From NCBI GenBank assembly GCA_029706075.1, contig JAINUG010000073.1, positions 144,501-208,500 of the forward strand: a stretch of 64,000 bases of DNA, read 5' to 3'. The stretch's first letter is position 1. Every line of letters starts with the position of its first letter. The DNA is from Aldrovandia affinis. Taxonomy: Eukaryota; Chordata; Actinopteri; Notacanthiformes; Halosauridae. The notes below the pieces were generated by a model that was not told the DNA's origin, ran no database searches, and saw only the letters and a list, made by a program, of their open reading frames with translations. Below are positions 52,061 to 64,000 of this stretch, piece after piece. The position numbers were made by a program, and so were the translations under genes.

Positions 52061-52806
52061 AGGTACATTTATGACATATTGATTTTCTTGTGACGTGTGG
52101 TTATGGGTCCATTTGTACTGTTACTGCTTTCCCTGTCTCAGTCAATGCTCCCTTGATGGTTTCATCTCTTTCTCTAATTGCACTTTATATTTTGAGGAGG
52201 GAAAAAAAAATCTAATCGTTCCATTGTCCAGTTTGTGGGTGCGACCATCTGCACATCGGCGGGTGAATTGAAATTAAACGGATGGCAAAAATGAGCAAGT
52301 CGAGTCTGTTTTTTCTCCCACTTTTACTGCTCGTCTATATAAACAATATTTACAAAAAAGTACAGTGATTTGTTTCCACCACCAGCATTGACAGTCAAGA
52401 CATTTCCTTGTGTGATCTGTCAGTAACAAGATCATTGAAACCACCAAACCTTTTTTTTTTTTTTTTTTTCGGTTTGTTAACACTTCTCAAATCTCAAGAC
52501 ATCTTTCCTATTCAAGGAGAAACCCACAACAGAGGTCAGCCAGACTGCAGTGGGAGTCTGGATTGATCGACAGCAGTAACGTAATTGTCACTGCATAGGG
52601 GATGATTGTGATAATGCTGGCTCATTTAGTTTTTTTTACCCCCGTATGAGTTGAACACACACACGATGGCAAAAGAGGGGAGGGGGTGGGGATAAATAAA
52701 GAGTCTCACTGCACCCCACCCCCACCACCAACACCACCACATTCTTCCGAACTGACCAGTTGGGTTTTTGGGAATCTCAAGATGTGTGTCACACTTTGGC
52801 ACAATC

Positions 52807-55800
52807 TCAGTCCATGTACGAGGTGTCCATGCCCTCTGTGTTAGGGTGCAGCATTCGGCTGGCCAGACGCTCGATGTCGTCCAGGCTTAGCTGCCTGAGG
52901 GAACGTTCATAATCCTAGAGTAGAGAAAACCATGGTGAGTTAACAGGTAGTAAAGAAATGTGACTGTTGTTTTTTTCCATTTTTCTCCCAATTTAGTGGC
53001 CAATTATACCCTCTATTTATTTTGATTTACCCTCCCCACACGAGTCCATCGCTCTTCTCTACGAGGCAAGCTAATTCTCAGAGGGCAGCGAACTCCACTT
53101 CCTTCGAGACGGAATTCGCCCACCCACATTCTGGAGACACCCTTACGTCCTTCATGGTGAACTTAAGCCGGCTCACCCTCCCCCCCCTCCCCCTGGGGCG
53201 GACAGCCAAATGCCGCCCCCGATCAGGGCTACCAGCCAGGGCCGGTCTGGCAGAGACGGGTTTTGAACCGCGTCCCTGATAGGCAGCCACACTCGTATCG
53301 GACCAGCCAAGATATGGTGGGTTAGACCGCTACGCTATCCGCCATCTGAATTTGACATCATTTTAACTGTCAGTAGAGAAGGGCGTAGGACTGTGGTTGA
53401 GTGTACGTCGGTACCTTCATGAGCTGCTCCTGCACTTTGGCTGCGTCCACTGGGCTGAAGTGTTTGGCCAGGACGGCAGAGAGGGTCTGCCACACCCCGC
53501 TGCAGACCCCGCTGGCCCCCCCGGCCGCTCCAGCCCGCTCCCCTGCTGGCCGCACCACCAGGTTTAGCTTGGCGTCGGGCCCAATGGAATAATCACTCAG
53601 TCGGTGTTCATCTTAGAAGAGGGGGGCACAACAAGGTCTGTGAGGATCAGACTTCACATAGCAACATGATGCCTCTATATTTCTATGTTTTTTCCACCCA
53701 ATTTAGTGGCCAATTTTACCCTCAATTTATTTAGAGTTGCCCTCCCCCACGAACTTGCCGCCCATTCTTCGGGTCAAGCTAATTCCCCAAGGCCAGCGAT
53801 GATCCGCCTCCTCCGAGACGGAACTAGCCCGCCTTTCTGGAGACACCCTTCGTGCTTCTCGGCAAGTTTGTGCCAGCTCAAACTCCCCCTCTCCCAAGTC
53901 TGGCACAGCCGCAATAGGGCAGCTTTCGCAAAGCACCAGTCAAATAGGCACCTCACACTACGCAAAGCACCAGTCATATTGTTAATGCATTAGAGCACTA
54001 ACCTAAAACGTACATTATCCGAGGCCCCAATGATGTTCTTTTGATATTGTTAATGTTTGATAGAGCACTAACCTAAAATGTGTACATTAGTTCACTGGCA
54101 CTATGGTACACGTTAGCTCAGTGGCACAATGGTACACATTAGCTCAGTAGCACAATGGTAAACATTAGCTCAGAAGCACAATGGTACACATTAGCTCAGA
54201 AGCACAATGGTACACATTAGCTCAGAAGCACAATGGTACACATTAGCTCAGTAGCACTATGGTACACATTAGCTCAGTAGCACAATGGTACACATTAGCT
54301 CAGAAGCACAATGGTACACATTAGCTCAGTGGCACAATGGTACACATTAGCTCAGTGGCACAATGGTACACATTATCTCAGTAGCACTATGGTACACATT
54401 AGCTCAGTGGCACAATGGTACACATTATCTCAGTAGCACTATGGTACACATTAGCTCAGTGGCACAATGGTACACATTAGCTCAGAGGCACTATGGTATA
54501 CATTAGCTCAGTGGCACTTGGTAAACGTCTCAGTTGTACCTGCCAGTGCTTTCCCCTTGTACAGCAGCCGCTGCTGATTGGGCGGAATGTTCAAGCGATC
54601 CGAGACTAACTCCTTGACCGTGGACACCTTCTCGTCCTCTGTGACCTGCAATCCAGAGTGCAAACCTAAATACCTTCATCAAGACACCAGTGTCTTAGCA
54701 CAGTGAAAAGTACACATTCAGGGGTAGGTAAATAAATAAATGATTATGGTAAATAAAATGTTGTGTTTATTCGTTGTACGTAGAGAGACAGTTACATTCA
54801 AAACAAAAATTCCAGGAGGTTATTCTCTACGTCTCACCTCGCCCTAATTCTAACCTTGGGATAAATCCTTTTTGATGGACTGTGGTTCTCAGCCACAAGG
54901 GGCGCCATTGTACCATTCGTTGCACCAAGGACGGACGGACACTGATTTGACAGGTCAATGTGAAGCCTCAGATTTGAGGTGGGAGTTCTTGTGTTCATGC
55001 AGAGCGGAGAGAAGCCGTTTCATAGTGGAGGCAAAGAAAATGTTCTTCTCTGCATGAGCACAATAACTCCCACTTCAAGCGTGGGGTTTCACAGTGGCCT
55101 GTCAAATCAAAAATTATTACCTTCTGTATGTAAAATTTTTCTCCTTCCAATTCACACAGGAATATTCCAAACCAAAGAACGCATAATCACTTGGACAGTG
55201 GAAAGAGAAAGCACAAAGAAATAAACTTTAAAAGGTTCAAGTCCATGGGGCTGTGATCAATTTTTGATTAACCTTACTCTTATTACACTCCTATAAATGT
55301 AATGTATAATGTATGCCATTTAGCAGACGCTTTTATCCAAAGCGACTTACAGTAGGGAATGCATACATTTATCAGTATATGTGGTCCTAATGGGACTCGA
55401 ACCCACAACCTAAGCGTTATGAGCACCACGCTCTACCTACTGAGCCACACAGAACCATGCTCTACCTACTGAGCCACACAGAACCACCACTACAACTAAA
55501 TCCATTTGACTCACTTGTTGGGTAGCTACATATAAATATCTAGCTAACAAGATTAAATTGAATGGTAGGCTATTTCCCAAGAACACTTTCAATGTGTATG
55601 AATCGATAAAACAATGAGATAAGAATGTCTTATACTGTAAAAACTAATATGATTAGAATTCCATTTACTGCCAAGCAAGATTATTTAAATGACTTAACTG
55701 CCATGCTGTCATATGCTAGCCAATTGTAGTCCATCAACCAATCATTAACCCTCATTGACACACGTGCCCTTTCCACATTTCCTCGAGTTGATAGTTTTAG

Positions 55801-56748
55801 AGAATCAGATCGATATTCTCCTCCCCTTGGGCAGACGGTGGCACTTAATACGTCATTTAATTGTATTTGTCCACTCTAAATTCATTTTTAAAGACCGTTA
55901 CCACAAACCGTTTCCCTCTGCTCTCCTACATAGGACTGTTGATGGGCAGTATATCCCAGAAACTCTTCAGCCAGTCGCTAGTACGATTTACACGGATAAT
56001 ATGCAGAAGATCGCAGGGCTAGTTAAATTGCCAAAATTCTCACAGTCTCGTGCAATACCTTTTCCTTTTTAAAGAATGTGTAAATCTTTACAATTGCATG
56101 GAATTGTATTACAATATCCTTGAATACCACTGCCTCCCATGGGACCCATCTAGATGGAACCATACAATACAGTTTTTAGCTAAGTTTTAGAAACTAGCCC
56201 CCCCCCCAGTCAGAGGCCCAATGCAGAGCGGTATCATTAAAGATGTGAATGTTAGCTCGTTAATGTACTAATTTCCTCTTGAATTTGGCCACTGTTGAAG
56301 TATTGTGAGTAGCGCTAAATCAAACCACACCTTGCTAAACGAGACTAAATCGTATTAAAATAGTGGGTTTTCACGGCACCGGTGGAATAAAATCCTGGTT
56401 TTAACAGACGCATTTTGCGTTGCCGAGGCAGCAAGCTAACGTTAGCTAACTAGCCTTATAACACTACTGGAACAAAGGCAAACCACCGATTTCGCGCTAT
56501 CACGGGCTAATACACTCGAACGGAGACAAAAAAACGTAAGCAGCTGTAAACCCCAAGGCTGGCTAGTTTTCCCAAATGCTTCTTTACAAACCTAACGTTA
56601 GCCACCCTCGATAGTGGCCACAAGGCCGCTTTGTCTCCGCTCTTTCCTGAGTCCATCTTTCCTAAACTTACAACCACTCGCCTCGCTAGCCCGGACTCAC
56701 CTGTAGGTTGCATTCCTTCCCCTGAAGTGGTTTCACCGTGAGCATCAT
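52807..56748 (-). CDS. ubl4a: Ubl4a, ubiquitin-like protein 4A (Get5 homologue), complete, 4 exons, 152 aa
   Basis: Subunit of the BAG6-UBL4A-GET4 complex that hands tail-anchored membrane proteins to the SGTA/TRC40 route and helps quality control of mislocalised proteins (family knowledge). Exons: 56748-56701, 54645-54540, 53611-53415, 52914-52807; phases join. The N-terminal ubiquitin-like domain spans 1 to about 72: MMLTVKPLQGKECNLQ, LVSDRLNIPPNQQRLLYKGK, RLSDYSIGPDAKLNLVV. A linker rich in A/G follows, then the C-terminal BAG6-binding region with VWQTLSAVLAKHFSPVDAAK and DDIERLASRMLHP. Human UBL4A has 157 aa. The start at the first of two ATG codons gives MML, matching human MQL. Convergent with rab7a. 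Introns 2 and 3 hold SINEs and a minisatellite. Confidence 0.96.
52975..53345 (-). mobile_element. SINE family B-related copy in ubl4a intron 3
   Basis: Tail TCTCCCAATTTAGTGGCCAA, centre CTGGGGCGGACAGCCAAATG, head region near AGACCGCTACGCTATCCGCC. Confidence 0.75.
53690..54030 (-). mobile_element. SINE family B-related copy, degraded, in ubl4a intron 2
   Basis: Tail CAATTTAGTGGCCAATTTTA; CGCCTCCTCCGAGACGGAAC and a duplicated CGCAAAGCACCAGTCA near the right end. Confidence 0.65.
54086..54525. repeat. 26-bp minisatellite, about 17 copies, in ubl4a intron 2
   Basis: Unit ACATTAGCTCAGTGGCACAA then TGGTAC, with GTAG/AGAAG and CTATGG variants. Each unit holds TAGCTCAGTGG or a close variant, matching the tRNA A-box consensus TRGYNNARNNG. 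It ends 15 bases from the exon-2 donor at 54540. Confidence 0.95.
55308..55490 (-). mobile_element. SINE family C in ubl4a intron 1, head partly duplicated
   Basis: Tail ATGCCATTTAGCAGACGCTT, TTATCCAAAGCGACTTACAG; B-box ATGGGACTCGAACCCACAAC; head CTACCTACTGAGCCACACAG occurs twice in tandem. Confidence 0.82.
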
Positions 56749-57000
56749 TTTGTCATTAAAGCTGCTTTGTGAAATGTCGATTCTTCCACGAATGTGCTGA
56801 GGCGATGTCGCGATTGTGTTCGGAGAGCTGGTGATTTGTAGCTCGCTTAATTGGGGCCTTGTTCCTACTGCCGGCGTTTCTATTGCTGACGCCGGCGCGC
56901 GTCATGTTGTCACCGTGCCTCGCGTCGCTCTTAAAGTGACAGGCGCACGAAGGCGTCGTGGCATTATTTATCCCGTAAGTCTTTATCACTGTGATACTAT
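56749..57000 (-). promoter_or_regulatory. ubl4a: CpG-rich promoter region of ubl4a
   Basis: Directly upstream of the start codon on the minus strand, with many CpGs (GACGCCGGCGCGCGTCATG), after which base composition returns to AT-rich. No TATA box. Assigned by position and composition only. Confidence 0.45.
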
Positions 57001-58180
57001 GTGATTCAGTTGTTTGGGGAACTTAGTTATTTAAAAATAAGTTATTTACTTATGGTAACCAGATGTTACAGGTTCAGATTCTCGGGCACTGCCATTGTAC
57101 CCATGAGCAAGGTAGCCTGATAAGTAACATATTAAACCAAATGTCCATTTCCACTGGTGTAAGGTGAATTGATAATATCAACAAGGTATTTTGTTACTAT
57201 ATATAATTAGTAAGGGTATCTACTCATATCTGACAAATAATGCGTTCTCCAGAGCTTGTTTAAAGTTTGTTTTCAGCAAAATGTTAGTATGCACAACTCC
57301 TCCCAACTCTCTTTCTCCTCCCAGCTCTCTTCCGCTCAAAGGCAGCTAAATGAATCAAGGAATTAGGTTAATCCTCCCAGGAGGAATCAACTGTGGAAAT
57401 TACAGCACAATATCGTATTCATACCTATACATTTAATATCTGAGTATCATTAGAGTTAATTGTTTTGTTTGTTTGACTTTAGCAGCCTCCATTGTTTCTG
57501 GCGTCCCATGGCATCTCCTTGGAACCATGAATATTTAGCTGAAGAAACTGCTTACCTCAGTGGAACAGTAAGATTTTGTATTTTGTATACAGTATGTAAT
57601 TTATACATTAAATGTAACTGCCATTAAAAACTGCATTGCAACTATTTACCTTAAAGCAAACACATATTGTAATTCTGATCCCTGTGTCGTTCCCATACTC
57701 AGGTGGCCCTGAGCCACAATCTACATGGAAATACTACATTTACGTATTGAATTTGAGTGCATATCCAGTGAAGAACCTTTTTTTATTATTTATACATTGA
57801 CATTATGAATAATACTCTTTAGATTAGGACATGATGAGCCTAGATGGGCCGAACGGCCCGTTCTCATCATTATGTATTCTTATGTTCTTATGTTCTTATT
57901 ATACATTATACATGAGTAGAGGGATCAAGCCAATTAGACAGTTTGGCTTTCCTCTCTATAAATGCTGGTCTGATTAAGGAGATAAGTGTAAGTGTTACAT
58001 GCCAGTAAGTATAAGTAGCCATTCTGTGTATTTCATAGCAGGTGAGAACCACAATCTGGAGAGCAAGATGTACCATATAAGGCTATTAACAGCATGCTGT
58101 TAGTGTAACAGTATGCATATTGTTCTGGTGTAGAATATTCTATAATATATCAATATAAACAGGTGGCCCTCATTATGGTA
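57001..58180. other. intergenic with repeat fragments
   Basis: A family A SINE scrap at about 57060-57130 (GCACTGCCATTGTACCCATG) and a CR1-like 3' end at about 57815-57900 (GATGAGCCTAGATGGGCCGA, then ATTCTTATGTTCTTATG). No gene seen. Confidence 0.5.
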
Positions 58181-58199
58181 ACAGACTGAAAGCCACGGT

Positions 58200-58500
58200 G
58201 GTAGTGGAAGCACTACGCCTCACAGCAAGAAGGTCTAGGAGCAATCCCAGGCCGGGGGCCTTTCATAGTTGCATGTTCTAGTGACGTGGGTTTCCTGTAC
58301 TCCGGTTTCCTCCCACAGTCCAAAATCTGTTAGCCACAATTGGAGAGTCTAAATTGCCCAGGTATGAGTGTGTGAGTGAATGGTGTGTGTGCCCAGTATG
58401 GATTACCTGTTCAGGGTGTATTCCTGCCTCTTGCCCAGAATGCATGCTGGGATATAACCCTGACCAGGAATGGCCCTCATTGGATGGATGGATGGACTGA
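58200..58500 (+). repeat. interspersed repeat ending in (GGAT)n
   Basis: Includes GGTTTCCTCCCACAGTCCAA, GAGTCTAAATTGCCCAGGTA and ends TGGATGGATGGATGG. This sequence is widespread in fish genomes; I do not assign its class. Confidence 0.6.
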
Positions 58501-58749
58501 AATGGGTGCCATTATGACATTAGCAGGAGTCATGTTCAATACATTTGGCTACAATTATTTGAACATTAAAAAAAAGAAAATCATACAATGAATTGCTATC
58601 ACACTTCTCTTGTCACCACCACAACACATTTTCATAGGAAGATGGATATACAATATTAATATTTTTGTCAATCATAGTGAAGTTGAATTAAGATTGTTTT
58701 CAGACTATTGGTTTATTATTGTTTTATTATCAATATGAATTCATTACAA

Positions 58750-58890
58750 AACATATGCCATTTAGCAGATGCTTTTATCCAAAGCAACTTACAGTAGTGA
58801 ATGCATACAGTTTTCAGTATATGTGGTCCCAGTGGGAATTGAACCCACAACCTAAGCATTGTTAGCACCATGAGCCACAAGAACCACGTA
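58750..58890 (-). mobile_element. SINE family C
   Basis: TTTAGCAGATGCTTTTATCC, AAAGCAACTTACAGTAGTGA, B-box GTGGGAATTGAACCCACAAC; head shortened at the right. Confidence 0.8.
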
Positions 58891-60591
58891 TACTTAATTT
58901 GCTACTTTGCTATGGCAGCAAATTAAAGAAAAAAAGACTTTCAACACAAATAATTAGGTTTTTGTATAATGTACGGTCTATAGCATACCTTTGATTTAAG
59001 GGTTATAATACATATTTTTATTGATTCGTTTTTATAAATTTAGCAATAACTTGTACTTTGTTTTGATTGATAAAAATGTATATTTATTGGTCATGATGAC
59101 AACAGAATTACACACATGGATTCTGGTAGTCTCCAAAAAAAAAACAGAAAAACAATATCTAAATGTATTTATTATACAAAACAGAGTCAACACATCGCAA
59201 CCGGCAGAACAAAAAAAACAAAAACAAAAAAAAGCGAATAAAGAACAAAACAAAGATATAAAACAATAATAAAATGATACAGCACTACTTCTGCATTGCG
59301 TGTGTCGTTCAGTCTTAATACAAGACAATACTGACACCAACTGTTTGCTAGGGGAACATTAATGCCCCCTTGTACAATATGACTTGCTCCACACTGCTGT
59401 GACTTCTAGGCTGACTGCATCCATGTCTATGAGTGTCCTGTGAGGATCTCTCTAGTTCCCATGCTGACGTCCCTAGAATTTAAGCCCCTTGCTGTCCTCT
59501 CCTATTTTTGTCATCTTCTCCTGGTTTGCAATTTCGACTGCCAAGATGGATAATTTTCTAATTTCCATGATTACATATCCCTCCATATGTTACTCCTTTC
59601 TTCTGCAAAATACGTTTTTTTAAACTTGTTTCCTTTATTAGATGTAACAGAACAGTGTCTAAAAATCCTCCATAGGTCTACAGAACTAGTGCCAGGTGGG
59701 ACTAGAATACACAAACTTGACACAGAGAATCCAACCAGCATCTGTGTTTCCCCTACCAATGATAGGAGTGGGAGAATGGGGGGTTAACTACGTATTGTTT
59801 ATTTATCCAGATCACATCTAGTTTTTTTCTTTTAAAACTAAAATGGAGGTTAGTTGGGTAAAAAAAACCCCACTAGCATCAGTTGATGTTATCAATCTCT
59901 TTAGTGTCATTAATCAGAAATAACAATAAACCAAATCTTCCTGTGTTCTCATCCCAGTGAGTTAATACAATAGTTTGGTATCCGGCAGTATGTTTGATGT
60001 GTCTGGCATCCTTTAATTGATGTCTGGCAAAACCTGCCTGAATGCAAAGGGTATTGATGGGCTGGGTACTTCATGTGATTCATTTCAACATGATTCAGGA
60101 TTCATTTAAATCATTTCATGAATCATGATTCATCATAACTCAAAGCATATTAAAGTCCCTTTAAATCAAATATCATCAATACAATCATTTAGTTCTGTTT
60201 CTGTTTTGTCCATATTGCCATAATGAATACAAATCTGTGTATTTTTTTCAGTAAACCTCTGAAGTTAGGAAAAACCTTGTGGTTTCCATTGTGAAATGTT
60301 ATTTTGATGATGACCTATTTGGGGTGCTTGATGTGGTGACGATAGAGCGACTGAAGATCTGTGTGCCCTACATTCAAATGGGAAAAGATAAGAGTTAGAC
60401 AGTATGCCGTCAAAGAAGCACCCATAGAAAGATTTGTCTTAAAAGCACCCTATCATGTCAGATGTACAGTATGCTGAATTTAAACCAGTACTCCGTGGTT
60501 TGTATTTAGTGCTTGGATTGTGGAGACTCCTTTTAACAACAAAACATTAATGTGCAATGTCCAAAAACCCCCCAAAACATTTATATACAGG
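58891..60591. other. intergenic, nothing recognised
   Basis: AT-rich, with A-rich stretches near 59140-59260. No exon supported. Confidence 0.4.
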
Positions 60592-61075
60592 CAATTGCCC
60601 AAATAAAGGAAACCCCAACATAAAGTGTCTTAATAGGCTGTTGGGCCACCACGAGCCATCAGAACAGCTTCAATGCACCTTGGCAAAGACTCTGCAAGTG
60701 TCTGGAACTCTATTGGAGAAATACAACACCAATCTTCCAGGATAAATTCCATAATTTGGTGTTTCGTTGATGGTGGTGGAAAACGCTGTCTCAGGCGCCG
60801 CTCCAGAATCTCCCATAAGTGTTCAGTTGGGTTGAGATCTGGTGACTGAGATGGTCATGGCATATGGTTTACATCATTTCACATGCTCACCAAACCATTC
60901 AGTGACCAACAATTCCCTGTGGATGGGGGCATTGTCATCCTGGAAGAGAGCACCCTCCATCAGGATAGAAATGCTTCACAGGATGAAGGTGATCACTCAG
61001 AATGGCAATGTATTGATTGCTGTTTACCTTGTCCTCAAAGGGAGTTGAGTGGACTTAAACAGTTTGACAATCTGT
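60592..61075 (-). mobile_element. Tc1-like fragment, related to the 34.9-kb element
   Basis: Starts at the inverted-repeat end AATTGCCCAAATAAAGGAAA, followed by TTGGGCCACCACGAGCC. The transposase part is antisense and broken, and the sequence stops after CTCAAAGGGAGTTGAGTGGA. Confidence 0.7.
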
Positions 61076-62200
61076 CTGAGTACCTGCAGAAAGTCATTAT
61101 ACTGAGTGCAGTTTTAACCTCGAATCTAACATTTATTATCAGTGTATTCAACAAAACGAATTTCAGATACTATAACTTATCCACATAAAACTACACTGCA
61201 ATCTTGTGCCACAGAATGGCGATAAACTCTAACTAGAATACATATTATACAGGAAATCGCATACATTGTGTGCTTTTTTTTTTTTTTTGCACCGAGTTTT
61301 GGAAAGCTTTGGTGATATATCCTATCACTGCCACTACTTGTTTTTAAAGAAACATACATTTATTCTATTGCAGTCATAATGGAAAAACCACAATAATGTA
61401 TGAAAAGTGGTAGATAATTTAGCGTTAATATAACACAAGTGACTATTCTCCACAGAATGTCTTGACTTTCGCAAAAATATGTTTCTTTGGACTTTATAAT
61501 TAACATGGATTATATTATATTATATTAGGATGTCTGCAAACAAAAGGGAGATGCACAATGTACATTTTCACAAGTCTTACTCCAGCCATATTGTTTAATG
61601 TTAGTCATTGGACTTTGGAACAGTAGATAAAATAGCTAGCTAACTATGTACTTATATCTAATGACATCTTAAAAGGTTTCGCCTACCAGCTTAATTGTGA
61701 GTTTGTACAGATTCTGATCTTTTTGTTACACTAAATTTGACCACTGACACTCAAAACATTGTAAGTAAAATCTGAAAGAGCTGATGGACTTGGATTTTGA
61801 TTTATTGCAGCCTATCGTTCGATTTTGGACAACAGGTAAAGACCATTAAATGTTTTGCATGAACATTACATGTTTTAGTAACTCACAGGTGATAGCATTA
61901 TCGATATAGTGTGATGTTCGGTTAAAACAAGACGTGGCCTCAAATGTAAAACCAAACGACTTAGAAATGTAGTGCATTTTTCTTATTCTTACATAACACT
62001 TATTAGTAGCCTATATGGCGAATTGCCAACTATTTTTGTTTTGTTTTGATGGAATTCGTACTTTCGTGTGTTGTGTGCTTTATGAGCTATTATTTTGTGC
62101 GTCAGTGTTTGATTGGCGTCAGTATGGTGTCCCAAGCGTATTTTGAGTTGCGTCTGCTACCTCGTGTGTGCTCAAGCAGGCTTGAATCAAGCATTTCGAA
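61076..62200. other. intergenic, nothing recognised
   Basis: AT-rich unique sequence ahead of the prkg1 promoter region. Confidence 0.4.
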
Positions 62201-62209
62201 TGACTCGAG

Positions 62210-62263
<54 letters not shown>
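62210..62263. repeat. (GT)n microsatellite upstream of prkg1
   Basis: Pure GT run of about 50 bases followed by GCCGCCCGCGCGC. Confidence 0.95.
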
Positions 62264-62264
<1 letters not shown>

Positions 62265-62559
62265 CGCCCGCGCGCTTGTTTCAATGTTAAACCTGGTATA
62301 GGTGTACAGCACACACTGTCTTCGGAAAACACCACCAGTAAAAAAATAATTTGAGATTTCATCTAGACTAAATTACCGGTGTGACCAAAAAATAATAAGA
62401 CTCCAGCCCGGAAGCTATCTTTGTCTGTCTAATACCCACACTGATTTCACGGAGTGCAGCAAGAGTAGAATAGATATTTGAATATGATATACGTGTTAGG
62501 TGTGCGGGGACAACGAGACCGCGTTTTTATTAAAGGGAAAAAAGCGGACCACACAGGAG

Positions 62560-62884
62560 ATAACGGAATGAGCTGGCGTAATTAGTTCAGTCATTACTGG
62601 TGATGCGTTTGTCCGTAGCGCTCGCCACTGGCGAACAGCACACAGCGAGAGCAAGTGCAGAGCGTGTGTGCCTGTTGGATTCAGGAGTTGTCGGGAGATC
62701 GAAATCGGACCTCCTGGCACACACAACGAGGCAAAACCGCTCGCATTAGACTAAGAAAGAGTCTGCCGCTACACAATCGGGTCAGGTTTGCGCTAGACTC
62801 TTATCCTGTGGGGTGGAGGATTCAGTTTGAACTGTAGGAGGCAGGTGTGTCGTTTTGGCTGTTTGAAGATATCCAGATACACAG
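62560..62884 (+). other. candidate noncoding first exon of prkg1 (beta transcript)
   Basis: A CpG-rich segment ends at the donor ATACACAG|GTAAAA (last exon base 62884). The coding exon is preceded by an acceptor-like CCCCTCGTCCCCAG at 63847, three bases before the ATG. Joining 62884 to 63848 would give a spliced 5' UTR. Inferred from splice-site strings only. Confidence 0.4.
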
Positions 62885-63561
62885 GTAAAAAAAAAAAAAA
62901 ATCTTTTAAAATCGTTTTGTGTGTTCTGATTTCATTTCATCGGCGTTGATTTGGAATTAAAATGAATGAAAGTAACGTAGTTTTGTCAAAAACAACATTG
63001 TAAATGCACAGAACGATACAATTCGTGCTCTGCCGTTGCGTGCTATAGCTAACTCGGGAAAACTAAGTGACGTTATTATTAATATTGCCCAGTTCCGCTG
63101 GTTCTTTAACAATTTAATTATTGCTTGGCTAAACGAGAGAATAGCCTTAATTATTCAGACGCAACGTTTCCTCACAAGCCTCACCTGGCCATTCTATCTG
63201 GTGGGAAATATGTAGACATTGGAATTGACCAGTTGCAAATATAGTGGATAATGAAATATCCGGTCTGCTGCATAAAACCCCCCCAACCAGCTCTCATTTG
63301 TCTTGGTGACATCTCATTCGGACCACGGCAACGCCACTGTATTTGCTTCACTCTCTCTGTATCATGACCCGCGCCAAGTTTGACATATGCAAACTCCCCC
63401 TGTTTGATTTCCTGTGTTTACTGATTGAACCTGGGCACTCGCTGTTCCCCCATTGGGCACGGTGTTTATACGCGCAGTCTCCACGTCAACATGGTAGTCG
63501 CCTTGCACATGCGGAGATGAAAGCTCTGTGATATTTCTCATCCTTTCACCCCCTTTTGCTT

Positions 63562-63722
<161 letters not shown>

Positions 63723-63850
63723 CCACGTCCCTTTCACTTAAAGGCAGGTGAACCTCTATCCGCCTCTCTTTGCCCACGCTATAAATCATATCTTTTCTCC
63801 ATCGATCACTGGCTCCGTTTGGGTGCTCCCGCGCCCCTCGTCCCCAGGTA

Positions 63851-64000
63851 ATGGGCACGCTCCGGGACCTCCAGTTCGCCCTGCAGCTGAAGATCGAGGA
63901 GCTGCGGCAGCGCGACACGCTGATCGACGAGCTGGAGCTGGAGCTGGACACCAAGGACGACCTGATCCGCCGGCTCCAGGGCGAACTGGACCGCTACCGG
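63851..64000 (+). CDS. prkg1: cGMP-dependent protein kinase 1, beta-type first coding exon, partial (50 codons)
   Basis: Start of PKG-I beta, the NO/cGMP effector kinase of smooth muscle, platelets and neurons. The 50 visible codons ([50 protein letters not shown]) match the human beta N-terminus [20 protein letters not shown] with few changes. They form the leucine/isoleucine zipper used for homodimerisation and anchoring-protein binding (heptads at L8, L12, I15, L19, I25, L28, L32). Cyclic-nucleotide and kinase domains lie beyond the window. The alpha isoform uses a different first exon, so this identifies the beta promoter. Fish usually have two prkg1 copies; which one this is cannot be told. 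Confidence 0.93.
   Translation, partial: MGTLRDLQFALQLKIEELRQRDTLIDELELELDTKDDLIRRLQGELDRYR

Overview
The window is vertebrate nuclear DNA, almost certainly from a ray-finned (teleost) fish. Small exons sit in GT-AG introns full of tRNA-derived SINEs, LINE 3' ends and microsatellites. The SINE/LINE tails carry an eel UnaL2-type 3' hairpin (GGATAA loop between short GCTC/GAGC arms). I could reconstruct five protein-coding genes by joining exons with consistent reading phase and comparing them with remembered family sequences. Most other open frames are shadows or translated low-complexity DNA.

Layout. (1) 187-8407, minus: N-terminal half (713 codons) of disp3 (dispatched RND transporter family member 3, PTCHD2), running off the left edge, with a likely noncoding first exon at about 12.03-12.26 kb. 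(2) About 12.7-20 kb: intergenic DNA with two SINEs and the probable 3' UTR of the next gene. (3) 20,732-33,409, minus: a complete 16-exon gene for a 669-residue dynamin-1-like (Drp1) protein, clearly diverged from the highly conserved canonical fish/mammal Drp1. (4) 33.4-44.7 kb: intergenic DNA with a Tc1-like remnant, SINEs and one decayed coding-like segment. (5) About 44.8-52.1 kb, plus: rab7a, complete at 205 aa. (6) 52,807-56,748, minus: ubl4a, complete at 152 aa. (7) 57-62.5 kb: intergenic repeats. (8) 63,851-64,000, plus: the first coding exon of the beta isoform of prkg1, running off the right edge.

The genes do not form a pathway. One suggestive pairing is that Drp1-type fission dynamins and Rab7 meet functionally at mitochondria-lysosome contacts and here lie head-to-head about 11 kb apart; this is probably chance.

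The most notable structures are the diverged dnm1l paralogue with its shortened variable domain; a minisatellite made of repeated copies of its exon-10 5' splice site; a SINE inserted about 15 bp from a disp3 3' splice site; a hAT-like palindromic MITE with a 10-bp target duplication; a 26-bp minisatellite whose unit contains a pol III A-box match; and a ~0.8 kb (CT)n tract starting at a disp3 splice donor. I found no prokaryotic features, CRISPR arrays, viral genes or ordinary tRNA/rRNA genes.
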